Source of the DNA: an uncultured Candidatus Melainabacteria bacterium
Lineage (GTDB): Bacteria; Cyanobacteriota; Vampirovibrionia; Gastranaerophilales; Gastranaerophilaceae
Length of the DNA stretch: 64,000 nucleotides
Assembly: GCA_949927415.1 (NCBI GenBank)
Contig: CATLFB010000006.1
Location: forward strand, 60,708 to 124,707
Reading direction: 5' to 3'
The notes under the pieces were generated by a model, which did not search any database, had not been told where the DNA came from, and saw nothing but the letters and a program-made list of their open reading frames with translations. Below, piece after piece: positions 36,420-44,845 of the stretch (position 1 is the stretch's first letter; every line of letters begins with the position of its first letter). The position numbers and the translations under genes were made by a program.

Positions 36420-37068
36420 AGTTTTTTCCTGCATTATAGGCATTTTCTAAATCTTTAGGAAATACTTCCTCGTGTTGTTTTATTTTGTCATTAATATCCC
36501 ATCTCTCATCGTCATATTTTGAATAATCGTGATATTGGTATGTATTGAACGCACAAATTCTTTGCGGTTTTTCATAAAGATGTGTTATCCAATTTTCAAA
36601 AAATCCGACAGGTGCGGAGTTATTTTGACCGATATATTGATTTAAAAATATTGTTTCATCAACATTCATAGTGTAAATTACGGCTGTTTTTAATTTTTTA
36701 GGCGGAATTGGTGTGTATTGTTTATCAAATCTCACAAACGGATAAACCAATCTTTCTATAAACATTTTCATAACCCCTGAAACATCACCAAAATAAATAG
36801 GTGTTGCAAGACAAATCCCATCTGCAAAAGAAACTTTATTCAATATTTCTTTTAATTCATCCGGGTATGAACAGATTCCGTAATTTTTGCCCCCTTTTAA
36901 TTTACAGATTGAACATGCCCTGCAACCTTTAAAATCAATGTCATATAGATTTATTATTTCTGCATTTCCTCCGGCATCAATTACCCCTTTAGCGAAACTT
37001 TCACACATTTTAGATGTATTCCAATTCTTACGAGGTGAACCGTTTATAATATAAATTTGTTTTGTCAT
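36412..37068 (-). CDS. NADPH-dependent FMN reductase / iron-sulfur flavoprotein
   Basis: A 218-residue flavodoxin-fold protein. YIINGSPRKNWNTSKM is the FMN phosphate-binding loop, followed by CRACSICKLKGGKNYGIC, a cysteine pattern near residues 49-66 that in related iron-sulfur flavoproteins binds a cluster, and ATPIYFGDVSGVMKMFIERL. It diverges from an HxlR regulator, a usual pairing for redox-responsive flavoproteins. Its 3' end overlaps the helicase by 8 bases. Confidence 0.85.
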   Translation of the reverse strand: MTKQIYIINGSPRKNWNTSKMCESFAKGVIDAGGNAEIINLYDIDFKGCRACSICKLKGGKNYGICSYPDELKEILNKVSFADGICLATPIYFGDVSGVMKMFIERLVYPFVRFDKQYTPIPPKKLKTAVIYTMNVDETIFLNQYIGQNNSAPVGFFENWITHLYEKPQRICAFNTYQYHDYSKYDDERWDINDKIKQHEEVFPKDLENAYNAGKNFI

Positions 37069-37177
37069 AAATTTAATCCTTTCTCTTTATTTTTTAATTT
37101 TATTCAATATTATATTTATTACAAGTATTTACTTTTTTGTAATATACTATATAAAAAGATAGAATTAAGGCAAGACA

Positions 37178-37498
37178 ATGAAAAACAAACTTGAAAAATA
37201 CAACTGTCCGCTTGGTTTAACACTCGGAGTCCTTGGCGGAAAATATAAAGTTATGATTATATGGTTTTTGTATCAGAATAAAATTTTAAGATACAACGAA
37301 CTGCAAAAAACAATAAAAGGTGTCACCCCTAAGATGCTGATCTCTCAGTTAAGAGAGCTTGAAAATGACGGAATAATAGAAAGAAAAGTTTATCCTGTTG
37401 TGCCGCCAAAAGTTGAATACTCTTTAACTGCAAAAGGCGAAAGTTTGATTCCGATTTTACTTGAAATGAGGAAGTGGGGTGAAAAGTATGGAGAATAA
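37178..37498 (+). CDS. HxlR-family transcriptional regulator
   Basis: A 106-residue winged-helix regulator. Its N-terminus CPLGLTLGVLGGKYKVMIIW contains the conserved cysteine (C10) and G-G-K-W-K-like motif of HxlR proteins. The rest (LRYNELQKTIKGVTPKMLI, ELENDGIIERKVYPVVPPKV) is textbook. Proteins of this family sense electrophiles or redox state through the N-terminal cysteine. It probably controls the divergent flavoprotein gene. Confidence 0.93.
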   Translation: MKNKLEKYNCPLGLTLGVLGGKYKVMIIWFLYQNKILRYNELQKTIKGVTPKMLISQLRELENDGIIERKVYPVVPPKVEYSLTAKGESLIPILLEMRKWGEKYGE

Positions 37499-37823
37499 AT
37501 TTTTATATAAATATATTCTTACAAGTTTTATTATTGTATTTGTATTTCCATATTTATTAACAAAATTGCCTTTGAAAGAATGGGGATTAATTTTATCAAT
37601 AATTTATTTCCTTATAATATTACCGATTTATTTTATAACAGCACCATTAATATACAAAAACAAATCAAAAATATTGTGGTTCTTGCCAATTGTTAATATC
37701 ATATTATTTTGGTTAACTTCAATATTATTTTTTAATTCAGGGATAACTGTATATTTAGCAATTTATGTACCATTGTCATATATCGCAATTACAGTTAAAT
37801 ATTTTTTGAATTTTACTCGATAA
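37488..37823 (+). CDS. Small four-helix membrane protein
   Basis: A 111-residue protein with about four hydrophobic helices and few charged residues. It starts at an ATG overlapping the end of the HxlR gene, after GGGGTG, so it is co-transcribed with the regulator. I do not recognise the family. A role tied to the redox pair is possible but not shown. Confidence 0.6.
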   Translation: MENKFLYKYILTSFIIVFVFPYLLTKLPLKEWGLILSIIYFLIILPIYFITAPLIYKNKSKILWFLPIVNIILFWLTSILFFNSGITVYLAIYVPLSYIAITVKYFLNFTR

Positions 37824-37891
37824 GTTTTTTATGATATAACATGATTCAGATTATAATTTTTGTGTTAGTCTAATTTTAAAAGGGAGATTTT

Positions 37892-38665
37892 ATGCAAATT
37901 CATCAAATCAGAAGTGCAACAATAATTGTAACTTACAACGATAAAAGATTTTTAATAGATCCTTGGCTTATGCCAAAAGATTTTATGGAAGGCTTCGATG
38001 TAGGGGTTAATCCTCAAATCAGACAGCCAAGAGTTGAGCTTCCGATAAGTATTGATAAAATCGTTGATGTTGATGCTGTAATTTTAACCCATTTTCATCC
38101 CGACCATTTTGATGAGTTTGCAGTAAAGGCATTGAATAAAGATATTCCGTTTTTTGTTCAATCTGAGTTTGATTTCAATGTAATCAAATCATTCGGGTTT
38201 AATGATATTCGAATAATCCCAGAAATAGGACTTGATTTTGAGGGTGTAAGATTAATCAAGACTCCTTGTCAGCATGGAAGAATTGAAACTGTAAAACCTG
38301 TTTGTGAGCAAGTCGGAATGCCTTATGATGCTATGGGTGTGATTTTTAAATCCGAACAAGAAAAAACATTGTATGTTGCAGGTGATACGATTTGGTATGA
38401 TGAAATTAAAGAAACAATCGATAAATACATTCCTGAAGTAATAGTTATAAACGCTTGCGGTGCAACTGTTTGCATAGGCAATGGTGAACGTTTGATTATG
38501 GATTTAGAAGATATCAAGTCAATTTCTGATTATGCACAATCCTCAACGGTTATTGCAAGCCACATGGATACAGTGAGCCACCTAACCGTTACAAGAGAAG
38601 ATGTGAAAAACCTTAAATTAGCAAATGTTGTTGTTCCTAATGACAATGAAATTTTGAAATTTTAA
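37892..38665 (+). CDS. MBL-fold metal-dependent hydrolase (UlaG-like)
   Basis: A 257-residue metallo-beta-lactamase-fold hydrolase. The metal-binding motif is LTHFHPDHFDEF, with further ligands in PCQHG and GDTIWYDE. The C-terminal SHMDTVSHLTVTREDV is as in UlaG-like L-ascorbate-6-phosphate lactonase homologues. Its substrate is unknown. AAAGGGAG precedes the ATG. It lies among accessory genes and converges with a nucleotidyltransferase gene. Confidence 0.85.
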   Translation: MQIHQIRSATIIVTYNDKRFLIDPWLMPKDFMEGFDVGVNPQIRQPRVELPISIDKIVDVDAVILTHFHPDHFDEFAVKALNKDIPFFVQSEFDFNVIKSFGFNDIRIIPEIGLDFEGVRLIKTPCQHGRIETVKPVCEQVGMPYDAMGVIFKSEQEKTLYVAGDTIWYDEIKETIDKYIPEVIVINACGATVCIGNGERLIMDLEDIKSISDYAQSSTVIASHMDTVSHLTVTREDVKNLKLANVVVPNDNEILKF

Positions 38666-38671
38666 TTCCTT

Positions 38672-39340
38672 TTACAAAATGATATTCTGAGAAGTCCAAT
38701 TAATAAGTTTCTCATATAGAGTTTCAAGTTCATTTTTTTTAATTGAATTGAGTTGTTTTCTATTTATGCAAATATTTAATATTTCTTGGTTTATTCCCTG
38801 CAAGCATTCAAGTAATTCATTTTTCGTTTTTACATAAGTGTTGGTTTTAATAAAATATTTAGCTTGCAAAATAAAAAATGTCATTTTGTACAGGCTTTGT
38901 AAATCTTCGGCAAAATTAGTCGAATGCACAAAACTATGAACTGCAGCATGATATAAATCTTCAGAACTCGTTTTAATTGATTTTTTTATATCCTCAATTG
39001 TTGGCGATTGAATAATATTTTCCAAATTTCCTACTAATGGTTTTGTATCATAGAAGAATTGAAACAAATCAGCTTTTGACCAGTTTTGCAGTTCTTGTTT
39101 GCCGGAGATAAATCCGCAAGCCATTTCTTTATTTGGCATTTCATCTATAATTTGACGATATTGTTTTAAATTCTCAAAACTTAATTCTTCTAAAATAACA
39201 ACTAAATCAATATCACTTTCTGGAGTAGCTTCTCCTCTATTGTAACTTCCTTGCAAGCCAACAAAAAGGAGTTTTTCATCAAAAGTTTTTTGCAGTTTAT
39301 CTATTGCAATACTCAACCATTCTTCAAGATTAAATGACAT
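38672..39340 (-). CDS. Nucleotidyltransferase-domain protein
   Basis: A 222-residue protein with a polymerase-beta-type nucleotidyltransferase domain: GLQGSYNRGEATPESDIDLVVIL has the G-S ... D-x-D signature. The C-terminal half is helical. It resembles aminoglycoside or MNT-type adenylyltransferases, but there is no evidence of drug substrate. As no HEPN partner is adjacent, a MNT-HEPN toxin-antitoxin pair is unlikely. GGAGAG lies upstream. Confidence 0.75.
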   Translation of the reverse strand: MSFNLEEWLSIAIDKLQKTFDEKLLFVGLQGSYNRGEATPESDIDLVVILEELSFENLKQYRQIIDEMPNKEMACGFISGKQELQNWSKADLFQFFYDTKPLVGNLENIIQSPTIEDIKKSIKTSSEDLYHAAVHSFVHSTNFAEDLQSLYKMTFFILQAKYFIKTNTYVKTKNELLECLQGINQEILNICINRKQLNSIKKNELETLYEKLINWTSQNIIL

Positions 39341-39407
39341 ACAACAAAGCTCTCCATAAATTTGTTTGACCTGTATAGTTCAGTTTTTGAACTAATTGTA
39401 CAACAAA

Positions 39408-39608
39408 TTAAAAGATTTTGATAGTGTAATCTTCCATTTCAAAAAGTCTTTTCGCTTCTTCAAAACTTGCAATGGTATAGTTTGTATCATAATCATCATC
39501 AAGTGTACAATGCTCATGATAATATTCGTTAGCATCCACAACAAAATCAAATTCTGTTTTAAAAATTTCATCTTTACAGCAACCTTTGTTGTCAATCTTT
39601 AGTATCAT
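39408..39608 (-). CDS. Small acidic protein of unknown function
   Basis: A 66-residue acidic protein with a pair of cysteines near the N-terminus (NKGCCKDE) and the motif HCTLDDDYDTNYTIASFEEA. An excellent AAAGGAGG site lies six bases before the ATG, which supports expression. No family is recognised. The gene is isolated between two intergenic gaps in the cargo region. Confidence 0.6.
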   Translation of the reverse strand: MILKIDNKGCCKDEIFKTEFDFVVDANEYYHEHCTLDDDYDTNYTIASFEEAKRLFEMEDYTIKIF

Positions 39609-39759
39609 AGTTCCTCCTTTAAAATTTTTCAGTGAATATCCTAAATCGAAAGTTTTAAAATTGGAATTTTATGTGTACGAAACGTATCATAAATTTATAA
39701 AATCAAAATGAAAAATGCAAACATTAAAGGGAAATTTTTTATTTGTGTTGCCCAAAATA

Positions 39760-39774
39760 GTCAGACCATCTGAC
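39760..39774. promoter_or_regulatory. Perfect inverted repeat GTCAGA-CCA-TCTGAC
   Basis: In the 257-base gap between the small acidic gene and the HNH-like gene, a six-base inverted repeat with a three-base loop is followed 15 bases later by a related ACCATGTGAC. The pair looks like operator half-sites. The rest of the gap is AT-rich; TACAAT (39854-39859) lies exactly six bases before the HNH-like ATG. Confidence 0.35.
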
Positions 39775-39865
39775 CCAAGTAATCAAACCATGTGACTCTT
39801 TACAAAAATCCGTGAAATTGAATAAGTAATGTAACGATTAGAATTGTTTTATGTACAATTAGATT

Positions 39866-40612
39866 ATGGGATACTGTAATTATTGCAAACTGGATAAAGA
39901 TTTAATAAAAGCACATGTCTTACTGCGTAGATTTTATATAAAAGATTCTAGCGGAGTTTATCAAGGTATACACAAAGACGGAACTTACAAGAACTGGCAA
40001 TGTGGTTTTTATGATAAAGAGATTTTGTGTGGTAATTGTGATAATATTCTTGGGCAATATGACAACGAAGCATATAAACTCTTACTAAATATTGATACAA
40101 AAAAGCAGAAAATAGAGTGGAATGGTATTAAAGCATATCATTACAAAAAAGAAGAATTTAATTATGAGAAAATAAGAAAGTTCTTTATTGCTTTAATATG
40201 GAGAGCTTCAATTTCTAAAGGTGGATTTAATGGTGTTGTTGATTTAGGACGATATGAGGATATTGCGTTAGAAATATTAAAAGGGAATATAGAAAATGAG
40301 AATCTATTTAAGGTTATTGTTTTAACAGAGGATAAACCAAACGATTTTACCAATGTGCATTATATAATGAAAACAAGAATAGAAACACAAATTGCTTACG
40401 CTATATATTTTGCCCAATTTGTAGCTTATATCATACCTAATTATAAAAGACTAACCTCTCGTACTTTTGAAATATTTGATAAGTTAGCCTTAAGTGCATC
40501 AGATTTTGTAATAGCAGAATCTTCAATTCTTGCAGATACAAAAAGAAACTTTTTAATAAAAACATTTTCCGAGGGTATAAATGCTTCTAGAAAAAACAAT
40601 TACCCCATATAG
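39866..40612 (+). CDS. HNH-like zinc protein, putative nuclease
   Basis: A 248-residue protein with the zinc-binding pairs C4-x2-C7 and C55-x2-C58 (CNYC, CGNC) and KAHVLLRRFY between them, as in HNH endonucleases where A-H precedes the active-site strand. The remaining 180 residues are helical and unrecognised. It has no ribosome site; a TACAAT box is six bases before the ATG, so it may be leaderless. It lies in the cargo region and could be a defence nuclease. Confidence 0.55.
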   Translation: MGYCNYCKLDKDLIKAHVLLRRFYIKDSSGVYQGIHKDGTYKNWQCGFYDKEILCGNCDNILGQYDNEAYKLLLNIDTKKQKIEWNGIKAYHYKKEEFNYEKIRKFFIALIWRASISKGGFNGVVDLGRYEDIALEILKGNIENENLFKVIVLTEDKPNDFTNVHYIMKTRIETQIAYAIYFAQFVAYIIPNYKRLTSRTFEIFDKLALSASDFVIAESSILADTKRNFLIKTFSEGINASRKNNYPI

Positions 40613-40615
40613 CCC

Positions 40616-40717
40616 CTCTCATTGTGTGATGTGGTTTCTTGGGCGTGGATATAAGTTTTCGGTTATAGGATTTTTCTCGGCTTGAAAAACCCCAACCGAA
40701 ATAATTTCAGATGAGAG
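40616..40717. ncRNA. Structured RNA or terminator candidate
   Basis: After the HNH-like gene the sequence CTCTCAT (40616-40622) can pair with ATGAGAG (40711-40717). Inside it, TTTCGGTT (40657-40664) pairs with AACCGAAA (40694-40701), and an inner GG.TTTTTC pairs with GAAAAACC. The inner hairpin is long and stable for this AT-rich DNA. There is no clear T tract, so a simple terminator is not certain. The fold is symmetric enough to act from either strand. Confidence 0.45.
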
Positions 40718-40780
40718 CATTTCTCGGCGAATGATGAAATGTTTATAGGCGGTGAGGTATAAAGTTACCGAAAATTGATT

Positions 40781-41095
40781 TTATTTAGTTAGAGCCATAA
40801 CAATTTTATAAAAATCTTCTAACTTATCAGGGTTACTTTTTAATTTATTAGTTATTTGTGATATTAAATCTTCATCACTGTTCTTATGTTCAAAATCAAA
40901 AGCCTCAATAAAAGAACAATCTAACACATTTAGTAAATTTTCAAGATTTATCATAGAAGGATAATTTTTACCGTTTTCAATATTGCTTATAGTTGTAGGG
41001 TCAACATCAATTAGTTCCGCCAATTTTTCTTGGTTGATACCTTTTCGTTTTCTTAACTCTCTTAACCTTTTGCCCAATAGTTCTTTTTTGTTCAT
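40781..41095 (-). CDS. XRE-family transcriptional regulator
   Basis: A 104-residue repressor-like protein. The N-terminal helix-turn-helix (GKRLRELRKRKGINQEKLAE ... TTISNIENGKNYPS) is a standard XRE domain, and the C-terminal helix is short. The ATG at 41095 follows AGAGGG; a longer frame upstream lacks support. It diverges from a Cys-rich two-gene unit across a 176-base region full of ACTCATTA half-sites, which it probably binds. Confidence 0.88.
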   Translation of the reverse strand: MNKKELLGKRLRELRKRKGINQEKLAELIDVDPTTISNIENGKNYPSMINLENLLNVLDCSFIEAFDFEHKNSDEDLISQITNKLKSNPDKLEDFYKIVMALTK

Positions 41096-41148
41096 TTTAA
41101 ACCCTCTATACCATGTTAGATATAAAATACTGTAAATGAACTTAATAG

Positions 41149-41235
41149 AACTCATTAAACACTTGTAAAATGATTTGAATTCATTTATTATGAGTTTGTA
41201 CTCATTAAATTTAAAAATAATGAGTACAAGTAATT
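41149..41235. promoter_or_regulatory. Operator cluster for the XRE regulator
   Basis: The region holds ATGAGT-TTGT-ACTCAT (41190-41205, a perfect palindrome), an upstream AACTCATTAA near 41150 and a downstream AATGAGTACAAGTAATTA near 41218. These repeated ACTCATTA half-sites are typical of a repressor operator set that controls both divergent genes. Confidence 0.5.
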
Positions 41236-41271
41236 AAAATAAACTTGTATGTTTCAAATTCGGAGAAATTT

Positions 41272-42066
41272 ATGTATGAAGTTTTAGATAAATTGTCTGA
41301 TTGTGAAGTGAAAATCATATTCTTTTCTTCTTCATCACGTTTTTATGAGGAAGTTGTTAATAATGCCAAACAAATTTCTGAATATTCTGAAATCATAGAA
41401 AACGGAATATTAAAGCATCTTATTACAATAAAGAAAACTCCAACAGTAGATATCGAAAAATATAAAAAAGAATTTTTAATTGTTGGAAAACTTGTTGATT
41501 CGCATATTTCAGATTGGAAAGGATTTCAAATTTTCTATAATGGCAAAGAAGGTACTAAAAAAAGAATAGTAGACACCTATCGTTGCTATAAGGATTCATT
41601 AGATGAAGAAACCCCCGAAAGATTTTGTTCAAGACGAGATACCTGCCCTTTTGGTTGTTTTCAATGCTGTATATACACAACTTCTGATATTTCATCAAAT
41701 AGAAATGACCACTTTGATATGTATGAATCGGAACATAATATAACACCGTACGGAAGATTTAATAAGACCGGAGCTTTTTATGTTGATAAAGAATATTTGT
41801 CAAAGGAATTATCTCAAGTTTTGTTTAAATTTGCTTTATGTCCTAATCTTAATGTCAATAATATAAAAGAAAGTATTAAAAATTTTCCAGATTGCATAGA
41901 CCCAAAATTAAATAGTGAATGGAAATATGATATAGATTATGATGACAAAGTAATTGGTATTAGAAAAGAAAAAAGCTATTTAACCAATGATGACTCTGAT
42001 AATGAAATAAGTATGAGTTTTGATGAGTTATTTAGTATATTGGAGCAGGATTATGGAAAAAGATAA
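41272..42066 (+). CDS. Unknown Cys-rich protein
   Basis: A 264-residue protein with a compact cysteine cluster, RFCSRRDTCPFGCFQCCIY (C119, C125, C129, C132, C133), likely to bind zinc or a cluster. Neither end is recognised. The start follows GGAGAAATTT. It is coupled to the next gene, whose ATG lies inside its last codons. The pair is opposite an XRE regulator with clear operators, an arrangement common for defence or toxin-antitoxin units, but no function is assigned. Confidence 0.6.
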   Translation: MYEVLDKLSDCEVKIIFFSSSSRFYEEVVNNAKQISEYSEIIENGILKHLITIKKTPTVDIEKYKKEFLIVGKLVDSHISDWKGFQIFYNGKEGTKKRIVDTYRCYKDSLDEETPERFCSRRDTCPFGCFQCCIYTTSDISSNRNDHFDMYESEHNITPYGRFNKTGAFYVDKEYLSKELSQVLFKFALCPNLNVNNIKESIKNFPDCIDPKLNSEWKYDIDYDDKVIGIRKEKSYLTNDDSDNEISMSFDELFSILEQDYGKR

Positions 42067-42385
42067 AATAAAAAGATTAAGGCAAGAGTTTAAAAACTAT
42101 ATCATATGTAAGTTTCCTGATATTAAACGTAGTACGATAGATACGTATATTGGAGATGCATTTTATGTATATCGGCATGAACAAGAATTAAATATCAACT
42201 TTTTTGATTTATTTAATTCCTTAGAAACTATATCTGAATTTAGAAACAAATTATTAGAACATCAAAAGAATAATGCTGTAAAATATCCAAATGCCAGTAC
42301 TTGTGCATATATTTGTGGTTTAAATCGCTTATATAGTTTTTTCGAAGAAAAATATGGCGGTGTAGATAATTTTATAAATTCATAA
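42053..42385 (+). CDS. Small helical protein, partner of the Cys-rich gene
   Basis: A 110-residue helical protein (KRLRQEFKNYIICKFPDIKR ... TYIGDAFYVYRHEQE). It has the look of a SAM-like or core-binding N-terminal integrase domain, but no catalytic part. It starts inside the end of the preceding gene after GGAGCAGG. The two-gene unit is probably one operon. Function unknown. Confidence 0.55.
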   Translation: MEKDKIKRLRQEFKNYIICKFPDIKRSTIDTYIGDAFYVYRHEQELNINFFDLFNSLETISEFRNKLLEHQKNNAVKYPNASTCAYICGLNRLYSFFEEKYGGVDNFINS

Positions 42386-42439
42386 AATTCTTGCAATCAT
42401 TTCTCATTGTGTAATAAATAAAATATTAGGAAAATATAC

Positions 42440-43735
42440 ATGAATTTATTTGAGTTTCTTATTTTAAATAAATTATATAGCACACCAGGTGGTGGTAGTG
42501 GCTGTGGTTGTCTATTTGCTCTTATAGCCTTTACTTTTATTATTGTATTTGTATCAGAACATTTCAAAATAGTATTAATATATTTGTTTGCAATTATTAT
42601 AATAACAATTACAATTTTAAGTTTTATAAAATTATTTTCTCGTGAGCAATGGCGGTTAACGCTGTATAAAATACAAGAAAAAAAAGAAAAACAAGAATTC
42701 GATTTACAACCAATAAAAACTTTAGCAGAAGATTTTATAAACAAAACTATTACACTAAATAAACCTGAATTAAACAATGATGATTATAAAAAGTTTTATG
42801 AATTGGTAAAAGAAAATGATATTAAAGTTGAAAATAATTATTCAACTGAAGTTCCGTATCAAATAAGACGTATTTTATATGAGGCTTATGTGAAAAAATA
42901 TAATGACTATATAGAACCGCATGAAATAGAAATTGCAGAAATTAAAGAAAAAGAATTGCAGGCGGAAGAATTAAGAAGAACTGAACAGGAAAGAGAAACT
43001 TTTAAAAATTTCTCAGATATGATAAAACCATACACAACAAGTTATATAAAAACTTTATTACCTAAAAGTGACTTTCCAAAAGAAATAAATAAGAATTTTA
43101 GTAAAGATGAAATTGCGGCATTTACATATTTGCTTGAAAATAATTACCAAATAGATATACCAATAATAGAAAATATCGTATTTGATACTTTGTATTTTTC
43201 AGACAATAATTTACAGCATATAAAAAATGCCATTAAAAAATATTATACAAATAATAAACAAGAACAAAAAATGTGTTTTATAGATATTATACTCACATAC
43301 AATTATGCATTGGAAGTTTATAATCTTTTTGAAAATAAAATTTCAGGTAGTAAAACTGCTGTAATGGATTTAATTCAAACTTATATTACTTTATTTAATG
43401 ATGACTTATTGTATGTTGATTTATTAGTAGAATATATACAAAAACACAATATAGAAATCTCAAAACCAAAAGAAGAAGAAACTTTAGATATTGATAAAAC
43501 TATAAATATCTTTGAAAAATTACTTAGAGATAATATCATAACTAACCCAAACTTAAATAATCAAAAAATCTATCTTGAAGATGTTATAGATTGTTCAAAT
43601 AGCAACTGGAAGTATCTCTATTTATTAAATTTGATTATAAAAGAATTAGACTTACAAAATATCAAAATAAAAGCAAACAATATAATGATTGATATACTCA
43701 ATTCAAGTATCGACAATGATTTTGAGAATAAATAA
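42440..43735 (+). CDS. Membrane-anchored helical protein of unknown function
   Basis: A 431-residue protein with two membrane segments near residues 25-43 and 45-64, preceded by a glycine-rich TPGGGSGCGCL stretch. The remaining 360 residues are charged, helical and predicted cytoplasmic. No catalytic motif is seen. AGGAAAATATAC precedes the ATG. It is followed by the gene for the secreted repeat protein, 48 bases downstream, so the two may share a transcript. Confidence 0.55.
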   Translation: MNLFEFLILNKLYSTPGGGSGCGCLFALIAFTFIIVFVSEHFKIVLIYLFAIIIITITILSFIKLFSREQWRLTLYKIQEKKEKQEFDLQPIKTLAEDFINKTITLNKPELNNDDYKKFYELVKENDIKVENNYSTEVPYQIRRILYEAYVKKYNDYIEPHEIEIAEIKEKELQAEELRRTEQERETFKNFSDMIKPYTTSYIKTLLPKSDFPKEINKNFSKDEIAAFTYLLENNYQIDIPIIENIVFDTLYFSDNNLQHIKNAIKKYYTNNKQEQKMCFIDIILTYNYALEVYNLFENKISGSKTAVMDLIQTYITLFNDDLLYVDLLVEYIQKHNIEISKPKEEETLDIDKTINIFEKLLRDNIITNPNLNNQKIYLEDVIDCSNSNWKYLYLLNLIIKELDLQNIKIKANNIMIDILNSSIDNDFENK

Positions 43736-43783
43736 AACATTTTATAATCTTTCTCGTTATATAAATAGAAAGGAAATAAAGAT

Positions 43784-44131
43784 ATGAAAAATTTTATACT
43801 TCTATTGATTATATTACTTTCGGTTAATAGTGCATTCGCAGCAAGTGTAAATTACTGGTCTGATGGTACAGTAAGATCTATAGGAAATAAACAAGTTTCA
43901 ACATGGTCAAACGGACAAGTACGAAAAATAGGTGACGATTCTGTAAATTATTGGTCAGACGGGAAAATACGCTCAATAGGGAATGATAATGTACAGTATT
44001 GGAGTGACGGCAAAATCAGATCAATCGGTGATAAAAGGGTAGAATATTGGTCTGATGGGCAAATACGTTCTATTGGCGGTAAAAAAGTTAATTACTGGAG
44101 CGACGGAACTATAAGGTCTATAGAAGATTAG
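43784..44131 (+). CDS. Secreted protein of six 16-residue YWSDG repeats
   Basis: A 115-residue protein. Residues 1-19 are a signal peptide (MKNFILLLIILLSVNSAFA). The mature part is six tandem repeats with consensus V-x-Y-W-S-D-G-x-I-R-S-I-G-x-x-x, the second being the most divergent (TWSNGQVRKIG). Such short W/G-repeats likely form a beta-solenoid or beta-sheet stack. The protein is probably periplasmic or exported. No family is recognised. AAAGGAAA precedes the ATG. Confidence 0.7.
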   Translation: MKNFILLLIILLSVNSAFAASVNYWSDGTVRSIGNKQVSTWSNGQVRKIGDDSVNYWSDGKIRSIGNDNVQYWSDGKIRSIGDKRVEYWSDGQIRSIGGKKVNYWSDGTIRSIED

Positions 44132-44575
44132 TAATTAAATTTTGCACCGGCGGGGAAAAGAAAAACAAAAAAGCGAACAAGTTTAATATAAATTTCCTAT
44201 ATATAGAAGTATAGGAAGTAATAAATTATACAGATACCTCGATGATTACATTAACCTTATTATCATGACAAATTTTTAAGTATATCTAATCCAAAATTTA
44301 GTACAACTGAAAAGCAACAATTGGTAAGGGTCAAGTATAATTTTATATGTTTAGTTGATGATTACGTAGAAATGTTTATCATGATAATGTTTGAGTTATA
44401 TTAAAATTTAAATTTTTGCATGAGATTAGGTGAGAGATTGGTGAGGGACAGGCAAAATTTGTTTATGTTATATAAAGTTTTGTAACAAAATAAATTTGTA
44501 TCGAACACTTCACCACAAGAGAATTTTTAAATTATTTTCACACTTTTATTTTATGCAGCATTGCTACTATACCCC
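44132..44575. other. Intergenic region without recognised gene
   Basis: About 440 bases of AT-rich sequence. A short GC-rich patch (CACCGGCGGGG) follows the repeat-protein gene. TTTATCATGATAA and TTATCATGAC occur near 44370 and 44260 as related inverted elements. No reading frame is convincing. Confidence 0.3.
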
Positions 44576-44604
44576 TTGACTGCTTTTATGAAACTTGTTA
44601 AAAT
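44576..44604 (+). promoter_or_regulatory. Strong promoter candidate of the mobility module
   Basis: TTGACT (44576-44581) and TAAAAT (44599-44604) are separated by exactly 17 bases. A transcript starting near 44611 would have a leader of about 235 bases before the excisionase-like gene. This is the best sigma-70-type promoter in the element. Confidence 0.6.
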
Positions 44605-44744
44605 GCCACTATAAATTGTAGATTGAAAACTGAATATTAGATTTTGGGTATTTCCCTTACTTAAATACTCCCCAGCAGTCCTAACCTCATGCTCGGTTAT
44701 CAAACAGAGGTTACTTCGTTATTGAGGGGTTGAGCAAGTAGAAA

Positions 44745-44831
44745 TTATTGCCCGCTAATATTTAGTTGATAGAGATTAGTTTGTTTAACCTCTCCTTATA
44801 CGGAGTTATGTGTATAACTTTCGGGCAATAA
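44745..44831 (+). ncRNA. Cloverleaf-like leader RNA next to the excisionase ribosome site
   Basis: TTATTGCCCG (44745-44754) pairs perfectly with CGGGCAATAA (44822-44831), enclosing three hairpins: CTAAT/ATTAG (44755-44779), CTCC/GGAG (44792-44805) and GTTAT/ATAAC (44805-44818). The closing stem ends right at the AGGAAAGG ribosome site, so it could mask translation. The first loop contains AGTTGATAGAG, like a tRNA D-loop, but there is no T-loop motif. Upstream (44646-44712) further hairpins are possible. Confidence 0.5.
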
Positions 44832-44845
44832 GGAAAGGGAATTTT

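Noticed and set aside
38672..39340. MNT-HEPN toxin-antitoxin pair
   Set aside because: The nucleotidyltransferase has no adjacent HEPN gene; the only HEPN-like protein is 13 kb away.
44745..44831. A true tRNA gene in the cloverleaf leader
   Set aside because: There is no TTCRA T-loop, the second and third arms have wrong stem and loop sizes, and no CCA end fits.
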